Positions 1-11,344 of a stretch of DNA of 64,000 bases are shown here, in pieces. Where the stretch lies: the NCBI GenBank assembly GCA_026874595.1, contig CM049307.1, positions 78,282,643 to 78,346,642 of the forward strand, in the 5' to 3' direction. This stretch comes from Sipunculus nudus (taxonomy: Eukaryota > Annelida > Sipuncula > Golfingiida > Sipunculidae). Below the pieces are notes generated by a model that saw only the letters and a program-made list of their open reading frames with translations, made no database searches and was not told the origin of the DNA. How positions within the stretch are numbered: the stretch's first letter is position 1; every line of letters starts with the position of its first letter. A program made the translations under genes and the position numbers.

Positions 1-520
1 CAGTGGCAGTGATGGGGTATTAAATGGCGAAAATCTAAAAAAAAAGATCAAAGATGGCGCCACTAATCTTCAGTTCAAGAAAATAACTATCCAAGTTCTT
101 CTGGCTACCTGATTGTAAGAACAATTGATCCATGATAACTTGTGATGTCTGGCTTTATGCTGGGAAGGCATAAGAAACATCAAGGTTTTAGGACACTAGA
201 AGAAACAACAGATAAGAATCTGATCGTTTCAGTGAAGTTTAGCATTTTCAAAATAAAGGAAGAAATGCATGGAAATATAAAAAATACAGGTAGCTCCACC
301 AGTCTTCAGAACGCAAGAAACATTGATGATCAATAAGCACCAGGTTTTTTAACTTTAGATTAAACCAAAGATGAGAAACTGACATAATTACTGTTATCTG
401 ACGGTCTAAAATAGAAACAAGTTCGTAAAAATTAGACAGAAGTATAGATGGCGCCACATGTTTTCGGGGACTGACAAAACTAATCAATGTCAATATTCAA
501 GGCACGATTCATGATAATCC
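1..520. repeat. Dispersed repeat debris with GGCGCCAC core
   Basis: No gene is seen. Two degenerate units share a GGCGCCAC core (56-63 and 450-457), and a third variant near 290-310 reads agctccaccagtcttcag. The same core plus a following 'cagtct' or 'ctgtctc' recurs at 9987 and 10132, so this looks like the edge of the same dispersed family. Short open frames on both strands here have no recognisable protein features. Confidence 0.4.
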
Positions 521-702
521 ATGCATATCATAAAGATACTGGAGATTTTGTATCATTTTTTTATTTAACCCCAGGGTACATACAAACCCATAGCCGGGTG
601 AATATAGGTCGGAGTGACCTTATTTCAGGTTTCCATTGATTTTGAGTAAGAAGTTTCGATGTTCAGCGGTTACGATTTGTGAGGTCATATGTTCAAATGC
701 GG
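521..702. repeat. Fragment related to the repeat at 29.4 kb
   Basis: The phrase ggtcggagtgacct followed by ttatttcag, a fastened 'tttccatt' and 'agaagttt' (about 608-660) recurs in the same order at about 29393-29462. This indicates a second dispersed family. No coding content is seen. Confidence 0.4.
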
Positions 703-1030
703 GTCATCCTACTAATTAAACCTTATTTATACCCGAGTGAGACCGGACGATTCTTTAACCAGGCCAAGGCTGAAAAGTACACCAATGGAATTAAGGACCT
801 AGAGCTAACCCGTGATGCAACAATCGAGTTTGTGATCTAGGAGGCATATTTATTTTGGTTTGGATCCATTTATTTCATTAGCATATGCTTTTAAGACACC
901 AACAACCCTTGTATGGTGATCGATAATTTTATTATAGGCAAGTGGTCTGTTATAACTCTCAAGGTGAAATACGTGGTAACATAAGGGCTTTATGGGGCAC
1001 GGGGATATGTTGGTCATGTTGATCATTCCT
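703..1030 (+). repeat. Copy 1 of diverged direct duplication
   Basis: This block resembles 2070-2400 in the same orientation at a constant offset of about 1371-1373 bp. Shared anchors are 'acaatcgagttt.tgatc', 'ggtgatcgataat.tt', 'aagggct..ttggg.ca..g.gatatg' and 'ggacgatt'. The copies are clearly diverged. Open frames on either strand are short and unconvincing. Confidence 0.55.
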
Positions 1031-2069
1031 ATTACGGCAGACTTGTGGATAATCCCTCCTATATATTTATAAAAAGTATTTATAGTTGAGCCTCGAATAT
1101 CTAAATTGTTTGGGAACCTATTATTTGTTCGGATATTTGAAGTAACGGATATGCAAGGTAAACCATTTTTCATCAGGTATCCTGAAGGCTGTCATCGGTA
1201 TATCCAATATGCTTATTCTGCAATTAACCTATTACCAATACACATGTCTCACCGGAACATTTTTCTTTATTTTTTTTCTGTAAGAACACAAAAGTTACAA
1301 ACGTAGCGCTTGTATGCAATGAATTGACAGTGTTTGGTCAAAGCCACCATAATGAATGTTTGCTCACGTCACGCCGGTTTACTAGTGCTACCGGATACAG
1401 GTAATAATGTAAATGATTTAAGTGTATTTTTGAATGAGACATGCGAAATATCATTGTATTAGTGCAAGATTATATACGCATCATAGGTTAAGATCGTTGG
1501 CTTCGTAAATATCGCAGGTGTAGATAATTGATGTAAATCACTGACTATTTAAAGTCGAATGTAAGTAACCTTTACATAGGCATTTTATATAGTGCTTTGC
1601 CTGTAGGCTTATTTCCTATAAATCAAGTCAGTAGCTTCTTTGGTAGCGCAAGATTTTCCCTGCCTCGGAAGAACCGCCTTTCTCTGAAAAACTAGTGAAG
1701 ACAGTAAAGGACGTTCACCAAAGAGTGGAAGTTTAAACTCTGTTTGAATGTTCATTTAAGAGGGTTATTCGACAATAAACGTGATGCAAGGTCGTCATTT
1801 CATTATCCCTTGGCTATCAAGCTCTAAAAACACCCAGGTAGCGTCTGCTACAAAACCGACAGTGTCGCCAGTATCGACATTTTTTCGAAATTATGTTAAA
1901 CATGCTCAAAACTGTGTTTTTTTATTGCAGAAAAATTATGCCGGAACAGTCTTAGTAGTATATAGATTATATTTTAAATGATGACGAATGATTAACGATA
2001 TTCTGATGGCATTTTGTGCAGGGATAAGGTAATATAACCAGGCAACCATAAACATTACGAAGTTGTGTG
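1031..2069. other. Spacer between direct copies; no gene seen
   Basis: About 1 kb lies between the two direct copies. I find no convincing exon, conserved motif or RNA gene in it. The arrangement of direct repeat, 1 kb, direct repeat superficially resembles a small LTR-type element, but no primer-binding site, polypurine tract or TG...CA ends are visible. Confidence 0.3.
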
Positions 2070-2400
2070 GATCACCCTAATAGTTTAGCATTATATATAG
2101 AATACCAGAGCGAGGCAGGACGATTAATATAGACTAGGTTGCGATTAATCCAATCGTTAAGGGATCAGTGACCAGTCTACCAGTGACGGAACAATCGAGT
2201 TTATGATCCAGGATTCTTTGTGATTTTTTTGTTTGGATTCATTAGCTCATGCTTATAACACACTAACGTTTGACCAGGCCCTTTACTGGTGATCGATAAT
2301 CTTGGTATAGCCATGTGCTGGTATAGTCATGCTGAGATAACAAAAGGGCTGGTTGGGACAAGGAGATATGTGGATCATAATGATAAATTTTTCCACAAAA
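2070..2400 (+). repeat. Copy 2 of diverged direct duplication
   Basis: This is the partner of 703-1030. The 'ggatcaccctaatagttta' stretch near 2069 aligns with 'gggtcatcctactaattaa' near 700, and similarity runs to the 'gatatgtggatcat' near 2370. Confidence 0.55.
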
Positions 2401-5400
2401 GAATGACATAAGACGTCACATAATAACCCATCACCCATTTCCCGTCCTTCAACTTGTGTTGTTGGCATTTATATTTTCTCCTATTGTCGCCCACTAACGC
2501 TAACCACCTGCTCTTGCATTTCTTCCAGATTTTGTTTGTATTTTCCTACATGACACCGCCGTTGGCTTTTTTTGTTATCCCATCATTACTTTATGACATC
2601 AAATGGAAATTTAGGGGTTCAAACACACAGTGTTGAAATCAAACCAGAGGAACCGGCGCGCCGCTGGCGCCCCCTGGCGAAGTAGTTCCTAGTATCCCAT
2701 TATACAATTACCCGACTATTATTATCTACATTATGCAAGGACACTAGAAAAATTGATTTGTAAAGTTTAAGTTTTCCAAATGCTCTAGAATCATAAGGTT
2801 TCCCATATGTTTGACATTATTTATCTACCCGACAGGTTATGATATTTATAAAGGATGTTTTTGCTTCTTTAAGCAGCTTCTGCATCAGTAGTTCACGGTT
2901 CTCTTTTTCCGTATTCTCGAACGAAATCGCAACTAGAGACAAAATAAACACACGGCTTACGGTGGATGACAAGAGGGAAGCGAAATCACGGGATTATGGC
3001 CTAGCAAAACCCGAGAGTGCTTTAAAGACATACATGAACACATAACACCATCTTACGTTAACGTATGCTAAGAATTCCACTCTACCTAGATGATATGTGT
3101 TACAACATTACGTCTTCAATGTATACAAAGATGTGCGTGAATGAATATTGCATCAACATGCTTGAAAACGGAAAGCAGAAAAAGATTATGTATCATAATT
3201 ATTGGTACAAATCAACGATTCCATACCACAAAGTAATGGACATCAAAATAAAAAAAAATGACAAGCAGTCCTTTCCCTGTAAACGTATTCCTAGTATGCC
3301 TTTGTAATCATTACTTCTAGCAAAAATTTCAAAATTATTCTGAGAAATTGCAGAGACGATACTCTCTTTCAGTGTCAAATAAAAGGTCGACAACCGAAGT
3401 CAAATGAGAAGCTGATAATCAATATGGAGACTTGTTTAATGAACAACCCTTGTCAATATTCGCATATTTTTTTTTATTTTTCTCTACAGTGAAGACATAA
3501 CAGCTGACATTAAAATTCGTATTGAAAAAAAATATAAAGACAATATATTTTTACACATAAGATGTTTACAGTTTGGTGAAAAATGTATAGAAACTAAAAA
3601 CTTGCAATGCCGGGAAACAATATACATAGAAAAACGATATGATAAGTTCAACGATCAGGTAAATTTATAATATATCCAGGCTGTGTAGGATCCTATTCCT
3701 ATTATAAACTCGTCACGAACTGTAGTCAAGAACTGAAAGCTGACGGCTCGAACGCCGTGACTCGTGAACGTCAGCACAAAAGTGACAAATTCCTTTCTTC
3801 CAGCCGTCAGCCGGAAGGCTTGTCCCGATCCCGAGTAATTGCTAAAATCACAATTATTTTAAATTAGAATTATGAAATGAAACGGAAGTTGACGCGGTTG
3901 GTAGGGGCGTCAGCGTCAAGTTTTGGATTACACTTTTCATTCCTTATATCAGGTTGTCTTGGTAGCCACCAAGGGGGACTATAATATGTAAGATATATAT
4001 AGACAAAGATAGACAATAAATAAAGTAAACAACACCTATAGTCTCCAAAATGTTGCAGTTGTATTGAAAATTTGATACCTTTGTCATGGTGAAGAAGTTT
4101 TAAAGTCACCCTATTCGTGAAACCTTTATAAAACTGCCTTTCCCTGAAAATACGATCGTATCGGGGTCAAATACTTCTTATCTCTATATATTTAAAGGCG
4201 ACGAAACAGTCTTCCGTTAACGGTACAAGACGTTTCGTGGCTGCTGGTGGCTATTCGTTTTAGGAGACCGCTCATGCATAGAAATAGCTCTCTCTATATT
4301 CTATGGCTTGTACCATTCAATGCACATGTACTAAGACGTAACCAATTGTATGTACATTTTCTATACCACATCCCATAAAATGTACAAACCCGATGGTTTG
4401 GATCTTGGGGTGCATATATTCTATTGTTTGCCTATGGAATACATACATTCTGTTATTAGCTAAATGCATCATTATCTGCGTATTCATATTCTAGTTTGTG
4501 AATGTAGCCATATATTATAAAATACATGGCATCATAACAAATATTAATTGCACTAAGGCAACAGCTTACATCATGCAAATGAATGTAGTCAACATTATGT
4601 TTATAATCATGTGTAACGAAATATATACACCATGTTCCATCTGACTCAATAGGACTTAAAAAGGACATTACATTTTAATAAAAAAAAAAAGAATGACAAA
4701 CAATTTAAGATAAATGACATCTGACTCGGGCCGGACCTCACAAAAGTCCTCATCCAAGCAGCTGGTTCGAATGTGTTCTTTGGCATACAATATATTTACT
4801 TCACGTCCACCTAAACGGAACAAACGTTTATATATTACGACAGATGGTGAAACATTGTAGTCATTTTAAGGTAATTTGTGGAGGGTCAGCAAATGCGAAA
4901 CTTGCTACAGTAAGTGAGACAATAAGTGTACTAGTATATGAACAGTATATTAAGCTTGTGTCTGGTTTGTTGCCCATTCAAATTCATTTTCCATCCACTT
5001 CAATTTACCGTTGATCTACACCAAATCGAACAAATACCATATAATTTAACCATGTATTTATGATAAATGCATATCAAAATTACTGACAAAAGTGAGACAA
5101 TCTTAAGTATGATTTTAACATGTGTTACAGAAATACCATACCCATGAACTGAGGTGAACACAATTTTCTCAGTTGAAAAGATTGATAAAATTATATGGTG
5201 GTCAGATTAAGTTTAGCTAAAAAAATAAATGATAATGGAAAGGAGTATATAATTTCAAAGATATCCAAACTTCATGAGGTAACATAGTTGAACAAGAATC
5301 GCAGTCATACTAATAGTGCTGGATGAGGACGAAACAATTCAGAATTCAAGATTCGGGTGCAGCTGATCTGTGTACACATAAGTACTGTTTGTTGTTATCA

Positions 5401-5592
5401 TCCTGTCTGGCTATAACAAATTTCAGTAAAAAAAAGTATAAAATAATATTTCTGACCAAAGTCCTTCTGACTCATGATAATGATCAGAGAATCCATGTAA
5501 AAACAATTACCTTTCGTTGTCAATCTCTGTATACTCGTTACAGGTTCTGGTAGATTTTACCCTCAACCTCAGTATCTAAAATAGACCATAAA

Positions 5593-5594
<2 letters not shown>
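2401..5594. other. Non-coding stretch, no gene recognised
   Basis: This is AT-rich DNA with only short open frames. None shows a protein family motif, a plausible splice context or a signal peptide. A small GC-rich patch at about 3725-3830 contains short inverted words (ctgacggc, cgtcag) but no clear structure. No RNA gene is seen. Confidence 0.3.

Positions 5595-5637
<43 letters not shown>
5595..5637. repeat. (TA)n microsatellite
   Basis: A pure TA run of just over 20 units, directly readable. Confidence 0.97.
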
Positions 5638-5639
<2 letters not shown>

Positions 5640-6009
5640 GGTGATTAAACCAATTTCAAAATTTAGGAGTTATCAATTTTATAAATACTATAAAACTATA
5701 TAAATACTGTTATTAGTAATTGGTGTGTAGATAGATATATATATAATTCGTTATGTCTGTAAAAATTTCCAGATTAATGACCAGAATACATTGGCAAAAT
5801 GAAATTTGTTATATTTAGTGATGGTTACTGCATGTTACACCTGATAGGTCGGTGTCAGCTGGTGACAGTCTGTTGGTTAAAGGGGTGATGACCTTACTGT
5901 GACAGTTTGTCATTAAGTTTGTCATTATCAGTTTGTTAGCTTTTTTAAGGGGCTTACGAAATATTTTTTTCGAAAACTCATTCCATTTGAACACTACCAA
6001 TGTGGGTAG

Positions 6010-6014
<5 letters not shown>
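5638..6014. other. Spacer between two TA microsatellites
   Basis: No gene is seen. Open frames here run into the TA tract and give IYIYIY-type peptides, which are artefacts. Confidence 0.4.

Positions 6015-6064
<50 letters not shown>
6015..6064. repeat. (TA)n microsatellite
   Basis: A pure TA run of about 25 units. Confidence 0.97.
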
Positions 6065-6068
<4 letters not shown>

Positions 6069-6780
6069 ACGTGTGCACGCTGGTGATGTGACCAGAAAAA
6101 AGAGTAAACAGGAGCTTTTCCGTAGACCATCATTTATTATCATCATTGTTCTTTGTTGGTACATGAGCACCTCCGTATTAGTAACTTTTTTCTTTAATAC
6201 ATATATTTGTTTTGTTACCACATGTCCTATTAGTCTTTTAGGAGTGTATGCATGCAAGAGTTCAGCTAATTTGTTTGACTTGAAAAAGAACCTGGACGTC
6301 CGCATCTTTACTGGTGTGACAGATAAACGATGTGTATATTGATGGGCATCATTTATTCTTATTTGTGTGTGCGTACACGGTCACTGTATAGAAAAATAAG
6401 AGGTTGTTTGTGTGTATATGTTTGTGCGCAAATACCTCCATCCGATCCATCATTCCCTTCTACATCCTGTCATATTTATACACAGTAGGGTGTCTTCAAA
6501 CATAATAATTACCACTTTGGTAGAACCTTACTTTTGTAGAAAGTCTCACATGTGTAATGTAGTCAGACATGAGTTGGCAACAGTTTAATCAACAACATTT
6601 TTGTATTTTATCGACCGATAAGTCTGGAAAAATGACGATAAAATAAGCTTCATTACCCCTTCTAAGGCTTTCCTAAATGCAGATTTCGATCCCAAACCAT
6701 TTCTTCAGCCCCCGTAAAACGTTGGTCCAACAAAGCACACGCCCTAATGTACAAATATCTTTTTACTCATGTTATATATA
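6065..6780. other. Non-coding, possible 3' flank of receptor gene
   Basis: No gene is recognised. If the EGF-type receptor ends at 6788 on the minus strand, this would be its 3' untranslated region and flank. The 92-residue plus-strand frame at 6064-6342 has no recognisable features. Confidence 0.25.
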
Positions 6781-6787
6781 TATATTT

Positions 6788-6878
6788 CTAGGATATTTCC
6801 TGTAGTATTGTATAAAATATTAAGTGTACAGGTATTTTGTAAATTACCTGTCGAAATAGTGTTCTGTTCTGCACACAC
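6788..6878 (-). CDS. Putative terminal mini-exons of EGF receptor gene
   Basis: On the minus strand a pyrimidine-rich tract ending TTTCAG precedes a 31-nt segment (6878-6848) followed by GTAATT. It continues the reading phase of the transmembrane exon (AG plus G), encodes about CVQNRTLFRQ and ends in phase 0. A further acceptor (ACTACAG) at 6800 would add GAA ATA TCC TAG (6799-6788), giving a stop after E-I-S. The predicted cytoplasmic tail would therefore be very short, about 15 residues. Splice signals and phase agree, but such small exons are easy to imagine by chance. cDNA is needed to confirm them. Confidence 0.35.
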
Positions 6879-6999
6879 CTGAAAGAAGAAGATTATTATT
6901 ACTGACATTAATTAGCTAGTTTTAATCTTTAACCTGTACATAAATTCTTTGTTTTACCAATAGCATGACCATAATCAAGAAAGTGATTTCCATTCCTAC

Positions 7000-7117
7000 C
7001 TGACGAAGAACGTCATTAGGAGCCCGGTCACTATCAGGAACAGGATAGCAAACACCACTGCCATAATAAAGGCAATACCACACGTTTCTGTCTGCCCGGA
7101 AGAGTTATCCAATTTTC
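7000..7117 (-). CDS. Transmembrane exon of EGF-like receptor
   Basis: Read on the minus strand, this 118-nt segment lies between an acceptor (CCACAG at 7118) and a donor (GTAGGA from 6999). It encodes about 39 residues. A polar stretch with an N-S-S glycosylation site (KLDNSSGQTETC) is followed by a clean hydrophobic span of about 23 residues (GIAFIMAVVFAILFLIVTGL) and then FFVR. This is a typical single-pass type I segment. Its phase-1 start matches exactly the phase-1 end of the upstream EGF exon at 7419 (the split codon gives Arg), so the two belong to one gene. I infer a plasma-membrane receptor of the MEGF/scavenger-receptor-F style. Confidence 0.65.
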
Positions 7118-7418
7118 CTGTGGAGTCATTTAACAAAATATTATAATCATAAACATGAACGTCTGCCACTTTTTTTTTTACATTATGTGTTCAACAGCAA
7201 CACCCATCCATCCTGAAAATAATATTTATTGTTTCAAGCCGAAATTTATTCGACAATAACACCTTCCTAAAATAGGTTTTAATAGCTATTTAACGGCGTT
7301 ATATTTTTATTTTCGATGCCCATAACTTGGTTTGTGATGTATAAAAACATCTCCCCTTAACTTGCATCTATGTGATTATAAAACTGTCAGTGCCTAATTT
7401 CTTTTTCTTAAAATTTAC

Positions 7419-7547
7419 GTTCAGAACATGTGGGGCCCTTGAAATCACAACGGCATTTGCACGTTCCGTTCACGTGATCACATGATCCGTCACATCCTGC
7501 ACTGCAGGAAGATGTACAGTTCATACCGTACGTACCAGGAGGACACT
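7419..7547 (-). CDS. EGF-like exon of multiple-EGF receptor (MEGF/SREC type)
   Basis: This is a 129-nt phase-1/phase-1 exon on the minus strand, with acceptor TTAACAG (ending 7548) and donor GTAAAT (from 7418). It encodes one laminin/EGF-like repeat that starts ECPPGTYGMNC, continues CSAGCDGSCDHVNGTC and ends FKGPTCSE. That cysteine spacing and the CPPGTYG and NGTC words are typical of MEGF10/11, SREC and mollusc multiple-EGF proteins, which bind ligands or debris at the cell surface. Symmetric phase-1 exons are usual for shuffled EGF modules. No further EGF exons were found upstream in this window. The 5' exons may lie in degraded DNA or far away, so the gene may be partial or a remnant. Confidence 0.7.
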
Positions 7548-7845
7548 CTGTTAACATTTACATGGAAAAAAATTTCAATATATATTTTCCTATGGAGTAT
7601 CTTTAATAAGTTGATATCTTCCATTAAATTCGAAAATGGAAACCTACCTTCAGAAATAATACATACATATAGAATTTCCAAGATTGATTTCGGGAGGACA
7701 CTCTGTTCATTTACATGTGCATCGGAAAATTCTATGGAGATCAACATATATAGTCTAGGGGTATATCTTTAAATCTTGGCTGCTGAAATATAACGTAGAT
7801 CTAGAATTTCTACGATTGGAATAAAGGTTTTGCTTATGTTGATCC
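7538..7845. repeat. Tandem duplication (155 bp) of exon edge and intron
   Basis: The block starting ggaggacactctg at 7538 is repeated at 7693 (offset 155). Diverged similarity continues through catttacatg, ttc.tatgga, atatcttt and ..tagaatttc.a.gatt to about 7825. It covers the 3' splice site and first codons of the EGF exon plus adjacent intron. This leaves a second copy of the acceptor and the CPP codons upstream of the real exon in gene orientation. Confidence 0.6.
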
Positions 7846-7849
7846 TTTT

Positions 7850-9640
7850 TTACCATTCACGCTTTCAAAATTTACTAAATAAAAAGGTCTGTTTACAAAA
7901 ATATCCACTCACTGTTTTCTCATGTTGGCATTTGGAACCTAGCTTCGCACATACAAAATCCTTTCACTCCTTTCATTTTTACGTTATGAGATGCGTGGCG
8001 ACCAGTATTGACACTAATTAAAAAATGACCACAGTACTCTTGCTATCTGACAGTCATTGTATTAACTTGATATCTTTGCCATTTTTACCTCTTCCTTGAT
8101 CTTGATCTTTCTGTGACCTTGATCTTTGGCCTGCTTATCCTAACTGTTCCACGATGTAACATTTTAGAAATAGCTTTCAAACATAATTGAAATATGATTG
8201 TTCCGTCTTCAGTTTTGACGGATGCGTTGAAAATGATAACGTCACGTTTCGCTGTATGCATATTATTTATAAACACTTAAAGATATCGCTACTAAACTTG
8301 CCATCGTACTCCTACATTGTAAATGGCACGTCTGTAAAAGTTTCATCTTTCTAGGTCAAATGCTTTAGTTGGAAACGTAGCCTACCTAGCGTATGCTGAG
8401 TCACATCTCTGGACTTTCCGTGATCCTAAAATGCCACAAAAACATTTGGAATTTAGATATGATAAAGGTCCCTCCTACATACAAATGTCACATCATGTGG
8501 CAATAATGATAACCCCTTCGAACTGGCTTAGCAACATCAAAGCGATATGAGTGTGTTGGGGGGGGGGGGGGGGGGTCGAGAGTGACATGGCACTCGGAGC
8601 TGGATCAAGAGGGTGTTGTTCAAGGAAATACTTACCACGCGTGCCTTTTTTTAACGCGAGGGTTTTAAATTCACTTACAGCCTACAGATAAAGCCTTAGT
8701 GAAACGGTTATGTACACATCCATACGTTTAGCCGGCAACGTACAACTGCGACAACAACGACAATGCGTTTTGGATATACACATTCATCCGTCAAAACTTA
8801 CAATATGCGGCCAAATCTTACGTGTTTTGTTCATCACGATGTACCTCGCGGATGACGATATCCTTCTAAATAGTGCCTTCGCTTTAAATTACCATGCCAG
8901 CAAGATGAAGAAGTAAAGGGATATACTGGATCAAATTTATTAATCACAGATTGAGACAGAAAGGAACGTATCGGGACTTATTTCCTACACCTTGTGAAAA
9001 CTAAGTGTGATTAAGATCATATTATCGTGAATCTAGACAACGGTTCTCCACCTTACCATTTGTTCAATCCTTTGAGATGACATTTGCATTTCGGTTCATC
9101 AAAGTTCTGTTAAACTTGAGTGCTTTTAAAGGATACCCATGCTTGCTGATAGTGGCGTCACTCTATGGGAGTGCCGCCGAAAGATGTCCTGCAACAGCAA
9201 AAAAAACGCTCACAGGCCGATTCGAAATATTCCTGTATAGTCCTACTGTAATGTCGTCGCCTTGCCGTGCCCATGTGTACACGCATGAATGTCCGTATGA
9301 CCCTTTTCTTGCCGTTGCTGCCTCAAAAACGCTTTGATAGGTCATTACTCTTTATAGCATGAATTTACCGATATCCAGTAGGTTAAAGAACTTATAAAAA
9401 ATACACGGGGTGGATCGACATCATCCACGAGGTCAATTTTGCCCATGAAACAAAAACAAGGCCTGCAGGCCTAATGGGAACCTGTGCGATGGGATACACA
9501 TCAGGTTTAATGCTTCCATGCTGGACCGTTACTTTTCAAGTACATGTGCGGCAAATATATGTACAATGCAAGCACTGAACATTTTGAACCCGAGAGTATG
9601 CACCAATTTCACAAATGTTACTGCTGAAATACTGGCATAG
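7850..9640. other. Non-coding stretch, no gene recognised
   Basis: Only short overlapping open frames occur on both strands (for example 8710-8916 and 9077-9345). They show no family motif or splice context. No further EGF-type cysteine pattern was seen on the minus strand. An 18-nt G tract lies inside the stretch. Confidence 0.3.
8558..8575 (+). repeat. Poly-G tract
   Basis: An uninterrupted run of 18 G, one of many C/G homopolymers in the window. Confidence 0.95.
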
Positions 9641-9649
9641 GGGCACAAA

Positions 9650-10320
9650 ACACAAAAATGAATGTAACTGGCACCACCAGTCTTGTGTACGAGAAAGCTA
9701 TTAAAGATGTATGGACATAAACAATTTCAGGCTTCAAACCACTCTTCGGCTATGTGCACAGATGCATGAAACAACTGGATACAGGTAGTCGAAGGCGACG
9801 ACGTGTATCTGCCGATATCGGAGTAGTACAGGTGAAGTGAGGCATGGATTGGGTGGTGGTAGGAAATAGAGTTAGATGGATGTCTGCCACGTACACATGA
9901 TTGTAGGTTGCACCACATTGGGCCAATGCTGCAAATCACTCCTGAAAAAGGACACTAATGTATTAAACAAAAACGTAAATGTTAGTGGCGCCACTGTCTC
10001 GTTTACGAAACTTTCCAAGATGGGTAAACATGCCAAATTTCAGCCCAATATCTAGACCCAAACCTAAGATATGAGCAATTTTCACCCAACGCACATGCAC
10101 GAATCGACGCCACGGGAAAACGCTGGTAGCTGGCGCCACCAGTCTTAAGTACAAGATGGAGTAGTCCAGGATCTATAGATATGCACAATTACAGAACAAT
10201 ACTGCGAATCACACCTGAGGAAAGGGCATTTTTTATCTTACAAAAACAAAGGTAGGTGACACCACCTGTCTGTTTAACGAGAAAACTTTCCAAGATGGAT
10301 GAGCATATCAAATTTCATAT
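9650..10320 (+). repeat. Dispersed repeat with iterated GGCGCCAC core
   Basis: At least four degenerate units are seen, beginning near 9668, 9983, 10128 and 10253. Each reads like (t)ggcgccac(c)agtct followed by a 'gtttacgaaa' or 'gtacaag' variant. Two units continue 'actttccaagatgg.t.a.catatcaaatttc'. No coding content is seen. Similar material occurs at 1-520, 47.96 kb and 58.47 kb. Confidence 0.6.
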
Positions 10321-11340
10321 TTCATATAAATTAACTTTGAATTAAACAAACTTGCATTGACTTGTTTAAAATAATTCAATTAACTTACCATGAAAACACC
10401 ACACCAAGCTGTTATAGTAGTCAGGCTGCTGCACATAGGCCTCTTCCAAGCCTGGCACTGTGCCTAAGCTATTTATAGAGCTGAAATAATTTTAGCCAAT
10501 GGCCAACATCCAGGCACTGGCAAATGTTGGCAATCTGCCAATGGTAAACAAGTGCTGCCATCTGTACAAAAAGTTGTCCTAACTTAAAATCACTTTGAAA
10601 TAAATTTTCCCAACACAAAATGCTTTTTAGCTGACTTTTTATAAAAAATACATTAGAAATATATGAAAAATTATTACAGATGCATACTGAATGCAAAATT
10701 ATAATACAAATACATCTCACTGATGGCAAATTCTTGAATTCAGTTGAGTATTTATATCATTGTTTTTATTTTCCATCTACAGCCATCTCTATATAGCTAC
10801 AGAGAACTGAATACCCATGGTTGTTTGCACTGTGTACCATGGCCTGGTACAATGACTAATTCAAATCATAAATCTGATTTTTTTAAAGATTATAAAATAA
10901 AACTCTTGTCAATATTAACCATAGATAACCTGAAATCTAAATGCCTAGTTGCATGATGTAATATATGCTGATAAACTGGTGCCAGGCTAGATGTAACTGC
11001 TTCACACAGCTAACATATATGGACTATATATGGACATATATGGACTATAATGACTCAATTCAATCGCCATAATTCAGCCAAAAATCATTCGTGTGGAAGC
11101 ATTAAAGACAATCATAATAAGAATTATGTTGGGGATTATTCTTGTAAAATATTACAGAGATTTGCTTCAGTGGTGTCAGTCGAAAACGTTTTGCAGGTTT
11201 ATAATTCATATAGGAAGATACAGGAAACTGGCTAATTTCAGCTTTCCGTAACTCAGCCAAAAATCACTGAACCATAACCTTTTGAACAAACCTGAATTAT
11301 CAACATCTGGGGATATTTAATGTGCGTGATTTAAGAATTT
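10321..11340. other. AT-rich spacer, no gene seen
   Basis: No convincing coding exon or RNA gene is seen. A short tandem of 'atatatggact' lies at about 11017-11050. Confidence 0.3.
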
Positions 11341-11344
11341 GGCC

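Noticed and set aside
5994-6305. 103-codon minus frame and a similar one at 59976-60176
   Set aside because: They run through (TA)n tracts and give IYIYIY peptides. No real protein features.
9077-9345. Overlapping 86- and 60-codon frames with a possible signal-like start
   Set aside because: Both strands are open, no family motif or splice partner is found, and the region neighbours repeats.
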